DNA of 64,000 nt from Planctomycetota bacterium (GTDB lineage Bacteria; Planctomycetota; Phycisphaerae; WQYP01), in NCBI GenBank assembly GCA_021819825.1, contig JAKAEZ010000006.1, positions 37,332 to 101,331 of the forward strand, in the 5' to 3' direction. A program made the translations under genes and the position numbers. A model generated the notes under the pieces. That model ran no database searches, was not told the DNA's origin, and saw only the letters and a list, made by a program, of their open reading frames with translations. Positions 11,901 to 19,389 of this stretch are shown in pieces. Every line of letters begins with the position of its first letter. Positions within the stretch are counted from its first letter, which is position 1.

Positions 11901-12173
11901 CGGGAAGTCCGAGATTACCATGGTTACACTGAAGAGGATGAACTCCTTATGCAACAGGTGATCCAGTGCCTCGCGGACGGGGCGATTCCCAGGGCCATCG
12001 CGAAGAAAGTTGCGGGCGCAATGAAGAAACAGGCCGATCCCCTGAAGGTACTGGCTATCCTGCGGCGCGATATTCCCCAAGCGCTGCTTTCGCCCATGCA
12101 GGCGGCGCAATCCCACGGAACGAACAGTCCGCGTGAAGTGATTCTCTCCTCCATGCTGTTGGAGGCACGATGA
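8943..12173 (+). CDS. PLD-like nuclease domain fused to SNF2-type helicase (defence-associated)
   Basis: HAKVYIV...ITGSSNLTQSGL (HKD-type), SDVVGLGKTYMAAMLAQQL (Walker A), VFIDESHRFRNE (DESH), GRVNRVGTTFDTIHTYNFFPTDEGN (helicase C). Confidence 0.9.
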   Translation: MSLDITFITNESGKTLRDRLAALLGTDTRQFDCLVGYFFISGFYKIYPSLEKVERVRILVGLNTDHTVWKLSQNAKAPSDEPPAFHFHSHSEVQKEIPRTMLRELEHAAYTAEVETGVDKFVQWIKSGKLEIRAHPSRDLHAKVYIVTFRDGDRDIGRVITGSSNLTQSGLQDNLEFNVELKNRSDYDFAIDKFNALWTGAVELSEPCKQAILSQSPYAQFTPYELYLKFLYEYFRSELNRPTELDDLYVPDGFKKLKYQEEAVLTAKRILEEYGGVFLSDVVGLGKTYMAAMLAQQLKGPSLVLAPPHLIDAKNPGSWRNVFRQFNVPQHTDFESIGTLDSLLQRDMSKYRNVFIDESHRFRNEDNQTYANLAQICRGKRVILVSATPLNNTPGDILSQIKLFQNGTNSTIPNVRNLVEFFGKLQRNLRGLDRRTHREQYLRTVQANAKTTRESVLKYLMIRRTRGEVARYYATDLALQGVTFPDVVDPKALFYKFNKEESRILDSTMQMLGHDFKYARYKQLAYYLGEREGGQSQAQQNLAKFMKILMVKRLESSFHAFRLTLDRFIRTYQRVIAEFRKGNVYISKKYTSKIFDLLDDDEQESIQQLLDEDKAEMLDAKEFRPEFIVDLESDLAILNSIRSLWNNIKRDPKWEAFRQLLLDDKQLKQSKVIIFTESRETAEYLGRQIAAGVEKRVLVSSSDSDEAVYRQVTDNFDARALHRKDDFRILVATEVLSEGVNLHRSNVVINYDIPWNPTRLIQRVGRVNRVGTTFDTIHTYNFFPTDEGNDLIKLKEAAEAKINAFIEMLGNDARLLTDGEEIKSHDLFDRLNSKATITGEDEQEETELKYLAEIREIRDKNPDLFIRIKALPKKARSTRAVPAPIGIAPKFAFPSLVTYFRQGQLDKFFIATPLGISQELDFMRTAALLKPVDANEPLLKIAENFYDLLDKNRAEFLAATSAEASGATARPGGGVNAAYILKRLAAREVRDYHGYTEEDELLMQQVIQCLADGAIPRAIAKKVAGAMKKQADPLKVLAILRRDIPQALLSPMQAAQSHGTNSPREVILSSMLLEAR

Positions 12174-12358
12174 ATCGGCATCAGGCCCGCAAACTCGGTA
12201 CGGTCTTCACCTGGGAATTGGAGGCAAGGCGACTTCTTGGATTTTTCGGCAAGCAGTTGAGCATGATGGGACAACCCAAGGAGTTCGTTCGCAACAGCCG
12301 ATACGTCGAAGACATGTTGGCGCTGCCTGTAAAGGGCGTGGAAGGAGAGGCATCTTGA
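12170..12358 (+). CDS. Small ORF, possible N-terminal remnant of a methyltransferase-like gene
   Basis: ATGA-coupled to the helicase; N-terminus MNRHQARKLG resembles MNRDQARQLV of the 13619 gene. Confidence 0.4.
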   Translation: MNRHQARKLGTVFTWELEARRLLGFFGKQLSMMGQPKEFVRNSRYVEDMLALPVKGVEGEAS

Positions 12359-13518
12359 TCAAGAAGCGCGGCCATTTAGCCAAATTACAACCCAGAATCG
12401 CCGACTATGATTCGATACTGACCGACGTTACCGGTCTCCTGGAATCCGCCCGGCGCGGTGCCGCACGGGCGGTTAATGCGACGATGACCACCGTTTATTG
12501 GCGCGTCGGAGAGCGAATCGTGGAATGGGAGCAAGGCGGGCGCAACCGTGCTGATTATGGTGTTGCACTTCTCAAGCGGCTGGCTGGCGACTTGAGAACC
12601 CGCTTTGGAACCGGATTTTCGGAGCGCAATCTCGAACAGATGCGACTGTTTTACCGCCAGTGGCCAATTTCGCAGACACCGTCTGCGAAATTGGCCACAA
12701 TGTCCGCCCCGCCCCCCTCTGCGCCCATTACTCAAATTGTGCAATCACCGTCTGCACAATTCGCCTCGCCACGGTTCCCGCTGGCCTGGTCTCATTATGT
12801 TCGGCTTCTTGCGGTGAAAAATGTCTTGGCAAGACAATTCTACGAAACCGAGGCCCTCCGTGGCGGATGGTCGATCCGGCAACTTGATCGGCAGATAGAT
12901 TCCCTTTATTACGAACGCACGGTCTTGTCAAAAAATAAGGCCGCCATGCTTACCAAAGGCCAAAAGCCAGCCTCCGGCGACTCTGTTACGCCCGAAGAAG
13001 AAATCAAAGACCCCTTTATTCTCGAATTCCTTGACCTCAAAGATGAATATTCCGAAACCCAATTGGAGGAGGCACTGATCCGCCATTTGGAATCGTTCCT
13101 TCTGGAACTTGGCGATGACTTCGCCTTCCTTGGCCGGCAACGGCGATTACGGATTGGTGACCAATGGTTTCGTGTGGACCTGTTATTCTTCCACCGCAGG
13201 CTAAAATGTCTGATCGTAATCGATCTCAAGACGGGAAAATTTACCCACGCCGACGCCGGCCAAATGCACCTATATCTCAATTACGCCGCAGACCATTGGA
13301 CCAAGCCCGGTGAGAATCCGCCTGTAGGACTGATACTCTGCGCACAAAAAGATGCGGCCGTTGTCCACTATGCACTGGAGAATCTGCCCAACAAAGTTCT
13401 CGCGGCTGAATACAAGATGAAATTACCTGATGAAGCCACCCTCGCTGGTGAAATAGATCGCACGCGCCGGGCGCTGGAAGTCAGATCGGTGGGCGGACGC
13501 GGGGGCAGGAAGAAATGA
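12355..13518 (+). CDS. DUF1016 / YhcG-like PDDEXK nuclease domain protein
   Basis: N-terminal MTTVYWRVGERIVEWEQGGRNRADYGVALLKRLAGDL and C-terminal FRVDLLFFHRRLKCLIVIDLKTGKFTHADAGQMHLYLNY, characteristic of the family. Confidence 0.92.
   Translation: MIKKRGHLAKLQPRIADYDSILTDVTGLLESARRGAARAVNATMTTVYWRVGERIVEWEQGGRNRADYGVALLKRLAGDLRTRFGTGFSERNLEQMRLFYRQWPISQTPSAKLATMSAPPPSAPITQIVQSPSAQFASPRFPLAWSHYVRLLAVKNVLARQFYETEALRGGWSIRQLDRQIDSLYYERTVLSKNKAAMLTKGQKPASGDSVTPEEEIKDPFILEFLDLKDEYSETQLEEALIRHLESFLLELGDDFAFLGRQRRLRIGDQWFRVDLLFFHRRLKCLIVIDLKTGKFTHADAGQMHLYLNYAADHWTKPGENPPVGLILCAQKDAAVVHYALENLPNKVLAAEYKMKLPDEATLAGEIDRTRRALEVRSVGGRGGRKK
12660..12698. repeat. Perfect 18-bp inverted repeat with 3-nt loop inside the DUF1016 gene
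   Basis: gtggccaatttcgcagac-acc-gtctgcgaaattggccac. Confidence 0.97.
12735..12761. repeat. Second, related inverted repeat (9-bp arms) in the DUF1016 gene
   Basis: aattgtgca-atcaccgtc-tgcacaatt; shares caccgtctgc with the first hairpin. Confidence 0.85.
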
Positions 13519-13622
13519 GTATACCACGAAATATTAGGCGCTACGTTGCGATCATCGCTGCGGCTCATACCGCAGGCCCGCGTGGGGCTATTCTTTCCCC
13601 CATGTTGTTGGAGGCACCATGA
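13515..13622 (+). pseudogene. 35-codon micro-ORF resembling the helicase C-terminus
   Basis: MSIPRNIRRYVAIIAAAHTAGPRGAILSPMLLEAP*; compare helicase tail AAQSHGTNSPREVILSSMLLEAR*; ATGA-coupled at both ends. Confidence 0.5.
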
Positions 13623-16600
13623 ATCGCGACCAGGCTAGGCAGCTTGTTAAGAACACATTCAAGCAGAAATTCGATAAGGGCCGATTCACCACTTTTATCG
13701 GAAACCTGCTCAACCATATCGATGTTTCCAACGCCACCTCCTGTAATTTCCGTCGTATAAAGGATGCGTATAAGCCGCATGTTGACCTCTCCCAGCGAAT
13801 TGGTACTTACACCTCCCCAGATAATCAGCTTTTGGATGTTTTGGTAGTCCGGCTCACAAGCCAAGCAAAACTAATCCGCACTCGTGCTGCAATTCGGAAT
13901 TTCGTGGCTGATTACCTCGCGGGGGAAGGTAAACATGCCGCCCTTGTCGCCTTTGTTTCCCCGTCTGAAAACGCCTGGCGATTTTCCTATGTGAAAATGG
14001 AATATGCCACAGTTGAAAAGTCATCCGGCGATGTCGGCGTGGAGGCCCGCCTGACCCCCGCCCGGCGGTTTTCTTATCTGGTCGGCCCCGGTGAAAGCTG
14101 TCATACGGCCCAAACCCGGTTTCTTGATCTGCTGCAAAATACGCAGACCAATCCGCAGTTGGAGGACATTGAAGAAGCCTTCAGCGTGGAGGCCGTTACC
14201 AAGGAATTCTTTGCGGGGTACAAGGATCTCGCCCTTGAGGTTAAGGAGGAACTGGACAGGCTGGCCGCGGGCGATAACGCCATCAGGGACGAATTTGCCG
14301 CCTGTCAGATCAGCACCATCGGCTTTGCCAAAAAACTCATGGGCCAAATTGTATTTCTTTACTTTCTCCAGAAAAAGGGCTGGCTCGGCGTGGCCAAAGA
14401 CGCCCCTTGGGGTACCGGCCCGCATAATTTCTTGCGCAAACTGGCCGATGGCGATTTTGGCCAACGCGCCAACTTTTTCGATGATATGCTGGAGCCGCTA
14501 TTTTATGGCACTCTGGCCAAGGATCGCGGCCATGAGGCCTTTTGCGAACGCTTTGATTGCCGCATCCCATTTCTCAATGGCGGCCTTTTTGAACCGCTCA
14601 ATAATTACAATTGGCGCAAAACCGAAATCCTGCTGCCCAACCGTCTGTTCACCAATGACGTTGCGGTGGAGGAAGGAATTACCGGCACCGGCATTTTAGA
14701 TGTTTTTGACCGTTACAACTTCACCGTCAATGAAGCCGAGCCGCTGGAAAAGGAAGTGGCCATTGATCCGGAAATGCTGGGCAAAGTGTTTGAGAACCTG
14801 CTGGAAGTCAAAGAGCGTAAATCCAAGGGATCGTTTTATACCCCGCGTGAAATTGTCCATTACATGTGCCAGGAAAGCCTGATTAACTATCTCGACACGG
14901 CGGTCAATGGTGAATGTGACACAGGCATTCCTGCCTGTACCCCATCAAAAACACCCAGCCAGGCACAAGAAACACAGACAGGAATGTCTGTGCTACCGCA
15001 ACCACAAACACAGACAGGAATGTCTGTGCCACGTTGTGACATTGAAACGTTCATCCACGAAGGGGACCGCATTGCGGATTACGACGCCGTTAAGGCCAAC
15101 CATGGCATTGAGTTGCCCGCCGCCATAAAAACCCACGCCCGGCTGTTGGATGACAAACTTGCCGCGATCACCGTGTGCGATCCGGCAATCGGATCAGGCG
15201 CGTTTCCGGTGGGCATGATGCAGGAAATCGTCCGCGCCCGCTCCGCACTGACACCCTATTGCAACGATGTGCATGATCGCACCGCCTACCACTTCAAACG
15301 CCACGCGATACAAAACTGTCTGTACGGTGTGGATATTGATCCCGGTGCCGTGGAGATCGCCAAATTGCGACTCTGGCTTTCACTGGTGGTGGATGAAGAG
15401 GATGTGCGGCAGATCAAGCCGCTGCCGAACTTGGATTACAGGGTCGTGGTTGGGAACTCCTTGCTGGGCTTTCTATTCAGGTCCGTGCGCGTACAGAAAA
15501 TCGAGGAACTCAAGGCCCGATTTTTTGGGGAGACTGACTACGACGCGAAAATGCGACTAAAGACGGAAATTGATGGCCAGCTTTCACAGGCCTTCGCCAA
15601 CTCGAAACGGAGCCTGGGCTACGAGGTAAACTTCGATTTTCAAACGGTATTCTCTGAGGTCTTCCGCGGGGGCGGTTTCGATGTCGTCATTGGCAACCCG
15701 CCCTATGTTAGCCATGAACACATCCGGGAAATGAAGACCGCGCTGCGGGAGGCCTCCGAGGTCTATAGCCCATTTGCTGACATTTATTGTTATTTCATCG
15801 AGAAGGCCGTCAGAGTCTTGGCCAAAAAAGGAGTCCTAGCATTTATAACGTCCAACTCCTATATTAAGGCGGACTACGGAGCAAAACTTCGCGAATATCT
15901 TGGCAAACATACAAATATCCTGCAATTGCTTAGCGTTGAGCGCTCGCAGATTTTCGATACGGCAATCGTCAACGTTGCGATCCTACTCGCGACAAAGGCG
16001 CAGCCGGTCGAAGGTGCAACCGCTTACGTAATTAACTCAGCGTGGAACTCAGCGTCTTTTCGGAGATTCGTTCGGGCCGCCGGCTTCGAGGTACCAAGGT
16101 CCGTATTCAATTCATGTACCTGGGCGCTCGCGCACGCCAATGTGCAAGAACTCCGCGCGAGGGTCGAGGCGAACGGAAAGGCTCTTATTTCGCTGGGGGC
16201 TAAGATTCGCTTGGGAATAGCCACCGGGCGTAACGACGCCTTCCTCCTTACCGCCGCAGCGAGGGACGCACTTTTGGACATGGACGGGAGAAATGGTGAT
16301 GTCATTGTCCCGGTCGTTCGTGGTCGCGACATCGAACGATACGGGAAAATTGAGCCGGGGACGTACTTAATTGCTGCGCGGAATGGAGTCAATATCAAAA
16401 GGGACTATCCGACGTTATATCGCCATTTCGAATCCTTCGGCGCTAGCTTTCGGTCGCGCGGAGCGCAGGGGCAGGAGTGGTGGAACCTGCGGGCCTGCAG
16501 CTTCTACGACGATTTCGATTGCGAGAGAATTGTCTGGATCGAACTGAGCAATGAGGCTCGGTTTACCAGGTGCCCGGCGGGAGTGTGGTGCCTTAACAGT

Positions 16601-16936
16601 GCATACTTCATGTTGCCGCCGCTGGGGTTTTCTCTCAGCTACATTCTCGGAGTGCTGAATTCCCGGTTGATAAAGTTCTATTTCAATCTGATCGCACAGA
16701 CAAGCGGCATGGGCGTTACTCGTTGGATAAACGTTTACGTTGAGAAATTCCCGATTCCCACCGCGCCGTCGGAGGAGCAGGGAGCAGTGGAGCGGCTGGT
16801 TGACCGCATTTTAGCGGCTAAGGAAGAAATGGTCTCTCCGGACACCAGCTCGCTGGAACGCGAGATCGACCAGCTTGTCTACCAACTTTACAACCTGACG
16901 CCGGAAGAAATTGCGATTGTTGAGGGGGCGGGGTAG
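13619..16936 (+). CDS. Eco57I-type class I SAM-dependent DNA methyltransferase (type IIG-like)
   Basis: KGSFYTPREIVHYM, VCDPAIGSGAFPVGMMQEI (motif I), DVVIGNPPYVSHEHI (NPPY motif IV), C-terminal TRD-like region. Confidence 0.93.
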   Translation: MNRDQARQLVKNTFKQKFDKGRFTTFIGNLLNHIDVSNATSCNFRRIKDAYKPHVDLSQRIGTYTSPDNQLLDVLVVRLTSQAKLIRTRAAIRNFVADYLAGEGKHAALVAFVSPSENAWRFSYVKMEYATVEKSSGDVGVEARLTPARRFSYLVGPGESCHTAQTRFLDLLQNTQTNPQLEDIEEAFSVEAVTKEFFAGYKDLALEVKEELDRLAAGDNAIRDEFAACQISTIGFAKKLMGQIVFLYFLQKKGWLGVAKDAPWGTGPHNFLRKLADGDFGQRANFFDDMLEPLFYGTLAKDRGHEAFCERFDCRIPFLNGGLFEPLNNYNWRKTEILLPNRLFTNDVAVEEGITGTGILDVFDRYNFTVNEAEPLEKEVAIDPEMLGKVFENLLEVKERKSKGSFYTPREIVHYMCQESLINYLDTAVNGECDTGIPACTPSKTPSQAQETQTGMSVLPQPQTQTGMSVPRCDIETFIHEGDRIADYDAVKANHGIELPAAIKTHARLLDDKLAAITVCDPAIGSGAFPVGMMQEIVRARSALTPYCNDVHDRTAYHFKRHAIQNCLYGVDIDPGAVEIAKLRLWLSLVVDEEDVRQIKPLPNLDYRVVVGNSLLGFLFRSVRVQKIEELKARFFGETDYDAKMRLKTEIDGQLSQAFANSKRSLGYEVNFDFQTVFSEVFRGGGFDVVIGNPPYVSHEHIREMKTALREASEVYSPFADIYCYFIEKAVRVLAKKGVLAFITSNSYIKADYGAKLREYLGKHTNILQLLSVERSQIFDTAIVNVAILLATKAQPVEGATAYVINSAWNSASFRRFVRAAGFEVPRSVFNSCTWALAHANVQELRARVEANGKALISLGAKIRLGIATGRNDAFLLTAAARDALLDMDGRNGDVIVPVVRGRDIERYGKIEPGTYLIAARNGVNIKRDYPTLYRHFESFGASFRSRGAQGQEWWNLRACSFYDDFDCERIVWIELSNEARFTRCPAGVWCLNSAYFMLPPLGFSLSYILGVLNSRLIKFYFNLIAQTSGMGVTRWINVYVEKFPIPTAPSEEQGAVERLVDRILAAKEEMVSPDTSSLEREIDQLVYQLYNLTPEEIAIVEGAG
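14921..15028. repeat. Three short palindromic repeats inserted in-frame in the methyltransferase gene
   Basis: acaggca-ttcc-tgcctgt (14921-14938); cacagaca-ggaa-tgtctgtg (14973-14992 and 15009-15028). Confidence 0.95.
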
Positions 16937-17177
16937 GCGGGACCCTACGGGGAGTATTATAGGAACAAGGCCGAGTATCCCGGCGGCACGATCCGGCCGA
17001 GCGGTTAACGGCGGCCACGGGCAAATGTCGGCGGGAAGCCCGGTGAAAACTATATGATGCCAGGCCACTTTCGGTTACACTGAAAGACGGAAACAGGGTG
17101 CACGGTGGCGTACTGCCTCCCGCTGGCGGTTTTCGGTCACCGTACACCGCGGTGGAAAAGATGTAACGGGTTATGTT

Positions 17178-18248
17178 ATGCAATGCGTATTAGAGCCAAC
17201 CTCCAAACCAGCAGAGGACCGCAGGATTGGTGCCTTATGGATGCGGTCTATCAGGTTTGCGGGATTGGCGAGGGTACTTCATCTGTTCGGTGGACGCCAC
17301 GCCGAATTCAAAGCTAAAGATCTTAATTATCGCATCATCGAAACGGGGGCGTACCAGACTGAGCGTCGCACTCAGCCGTCAACGACCACGCTTTACCATT
17401 GTCGGAACACACTCCTGCAGATCGGGGCACTAACCAAGGCGGATGGTCATTATCGCCTGGCACAGAGGCCCGAAATTGAAACGATTCTCTCGAACACCGA
17501 ACCCAGCACGGAGAAGCTCAACTGGGAGGCTTGCAACGCATTTGCAGACTTGGTACTGCAGAATACGGATTGCCAGACCGCGTTTTTCTCCCTTTTCAGC
17601 CGACAAGGGTGGCTACGCAGTGCCGCCGATTTCCGAGAGGGTGCGATTCCCGTATCTTGGCGGTCCACGCAGGCTCAGGGTAGTCGTGACCGCTTAGGAG
17701 TAATCCTCGAATCGGAGGGAAGCGGTGAACACCGCTCCCTAGCGACCAAACGCGTGACTATTGGCGGTAACCGGAGCCAAGATATCTGCAGCATACTTTA
17801 CGGCGTGCGGTACTGGGCGAGGGACGAACTTCGCCTGGTCGATGAGTATTTTAGCCTTGGCCGAGGCTCGGTCATGTTCCCCATCCGGGCGGAGAACACG
17901 GAGGCCGCTACGGTAGTGGTAATGGATAGGATAATCAAGTCCGTCGCAGAAGATAGGGCTTGGACAAGATTTTCGCTGCAGGATATGATCAGCCGCTACT
18001 GTGTTGGGGAGCGGTACGCACTCGCGGCATTGCATTTGGCAATAAAAAAACTTGTCGCATCCGCACCCGGCAAGGTAGTGCTGATTCCCTCGGCGGAGTC
18101 GTTTGCCGCGAATACGCTCTCGGCCACATTTCCGGGAACACGGGCACACGAGTTGGGAAGCTATTACAGGGATGGCTCCGGTAGGTTGATCTCCCACATA
18201 CGATTGCATGTTTCAATTGCAAGGATGAATTATGCCCAGTCCGCTTGA
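17178..18248 (+). CDS. Uncharacterised protein with a possible winged-helix segment, first gene of a 4-gene cassette
   Basis: 356 codons; TTTLYHCRNTLLQIGALTKADGHYRLA looks wHTH-like; overlaps next gene by 17 bp. Confidence 0.75.
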   Translation: MQCVLEPTSKPAEDRRIGALWMRSIRFAGLARVLHLFGGRHAEFKAKDLNYRIIETGAYQTERRTQPSTTTLYHCRNTLLQIGALTKADGHYRLAQRPEIETILSNTEPSTEKLNWEACNAFADLVLQNTDCQTAFFSLFSRQGWLRSAADFREGAIPVSWRSTQAQGSRDRLGVILESEGSGEHRSLATKRVTIGGNRSQDICSILYGVRYWARDELRLVDEYFSLGRGSVMFPIRAENTEAATVVVMDRIIKSVAEDRAWTRFSLQDMISRYCVGERYALAALHLAIKKLVASAPGKVVLIPSAESFAANTLSATFPGTRAHELGSYYRDGSGRLISHIRLHVSIARMNYAQSA

Positions 18249-19389
18249 GCGCCTTCAACTAAAGTTCAATCCCTTCGAGCCGTCCGGAAGCGGCGCTCCG
18301 GCTTCAGAGAAGGAGCCGTGGCTTCCGGAAAGGTGGAAGCAGAAGCTTAAGAAATATTTCGAGCAATTGGGTGTGGGGGAGGGGATCAGGCCCCTTGCCG
18401 TGGTTGGGGAGTACGGCAGCGGGAAAAGTTATCTGTTGCATTGGTTGGATCAACATGAGTTCCCGCGTCGGCGCGTGCAGAGCTATTACTTTAATGACCC
18501 CGGCGTGCAGTTCTACGACTTGGCAAACCAATTTTTGCGGCGCCTTGGACGAAAGCACTTTTCCAAACTGGTGTGGGAGCTTGCGCAGCCACATGTCATG
18601 CACAGGCAACTTACTCTCTTTACCGGGACCTACGAAGACTTTCTGGGATCGTTTAGACAAAAGGATAGGCCCAAGCTAGAGCAGCAGATCCAGGCGGCGC
18701 TCATTGCAGCCAAGGTAACAACGGATGAAGAGATAGCCAGTCGCCTTGCCCAGATTGTTATGGATACCCCTAACAAGCCGTATTTTGAGTACCGCGATTT
18801 TGTTCCCGGCACGGCGCGATCGGTCGTCGCGGAGCATCAAGGGGCCAACTACTTCGGTGCATTGCTCCGAACGTTGCGATTGGCCGCGGGCGTGGAGAAG
18901 GTAGCGTTCTTGATAGACGAGTTCGAGGAGATTTCTCTTCACCGTAATATCACCGCCGCTGCATCCCAAGACTACCGCGTCACTCTGAAGAGGCTTATTG
19001 ATCTGACAGATGCGGGCGAACTTTGGCTCGTGTTATCGCTGACGCACGATGGAGCAGAAAAGACCAAACAGCTCGACCAAGCATTATGGAGTCGAATGTT
19101 CGAGTTCACAGTCGACCCGCTCGAGGATGATGAGGCTTACGATTTGGTCAAGAACCGTTTGGCCGATGCACGTCCGGACGAGTTAAAGCCGAAGCACGAT
19201 CTATTCCCCTTCGATCCAGGCTTCATGGCAGATCTTCGGCCGGTCACGAGATCCATTCCCCGATCCATCGTTAAGGTGTGTTCTGCCGCAATAAGCCAGG
19301 CCGCGAGCCGGAACAAAAAATCTATAAGTAACGTGGACGTGCTAGCCGTGGAGGAGAATCTCTTCCCGGTAAGTGGTGGAGAAAGATAA
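18232..19389 (+). CDS. AAA/P-loop ATPase
   Basis: Walker A VVGEYGSGKSYLLHWL, Walker B VAFLIDEFEEI; N-terminal LQLKFNPFEPSGSG typical of Orc/ExeA-like ATPases. Confidence 0.85.
   Translation: MPSPLERLQLKFNPFEPSGSGAPASEKEPWLPERWKQKLKKYFEQLGVGEGIRPLAVVGEYGSGKSYLLHWLDQHEFPRRRVQSYYFNDPGVQFYDLANQFLRRLGRKHFSKLVWELAQPHVMHRQLTLFTGTYEDFLGSFRQKDRPKLEQQIQAALIAAKVTTDEEIASRLAQIVMDTPNKPYFEYRDFVPGTARSVVAEHQGANYFGALLRTLRLAAGVEKVAFLIDEFEEISLHRNITAAASQDYRVTLKRLIDLTDAGELWLVLSLTHDGAEKTKQLDQALWSRMFEFTVDPLEDDEAYDLVKNRLADARPDELKPKHDLFPFDPGFMADLRPVTRSIPRSIVKVCSAAISQAASRNKKSISNVDVLAVEENLFPVSGGER

Noticed and set aside
12660-12698. Transcription terminator
   Set aside because: No T-tract, and it is internal to an intact DUF1016 reading frame.
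14921-15028. CRISPR-like repeat cluster
   Set aside because: Units are short palindromes with irregular spacing inside an open coding frame; no spacers or cas genes.
8943-16936. Calling the first cassette DISARM
   Set aside because: No DUF1998 (DrmB) or DrmA-like gene and no separate 5mC methyltransferase next to it; only helicase, PLD and adenine-type methyltransferase features are shared.
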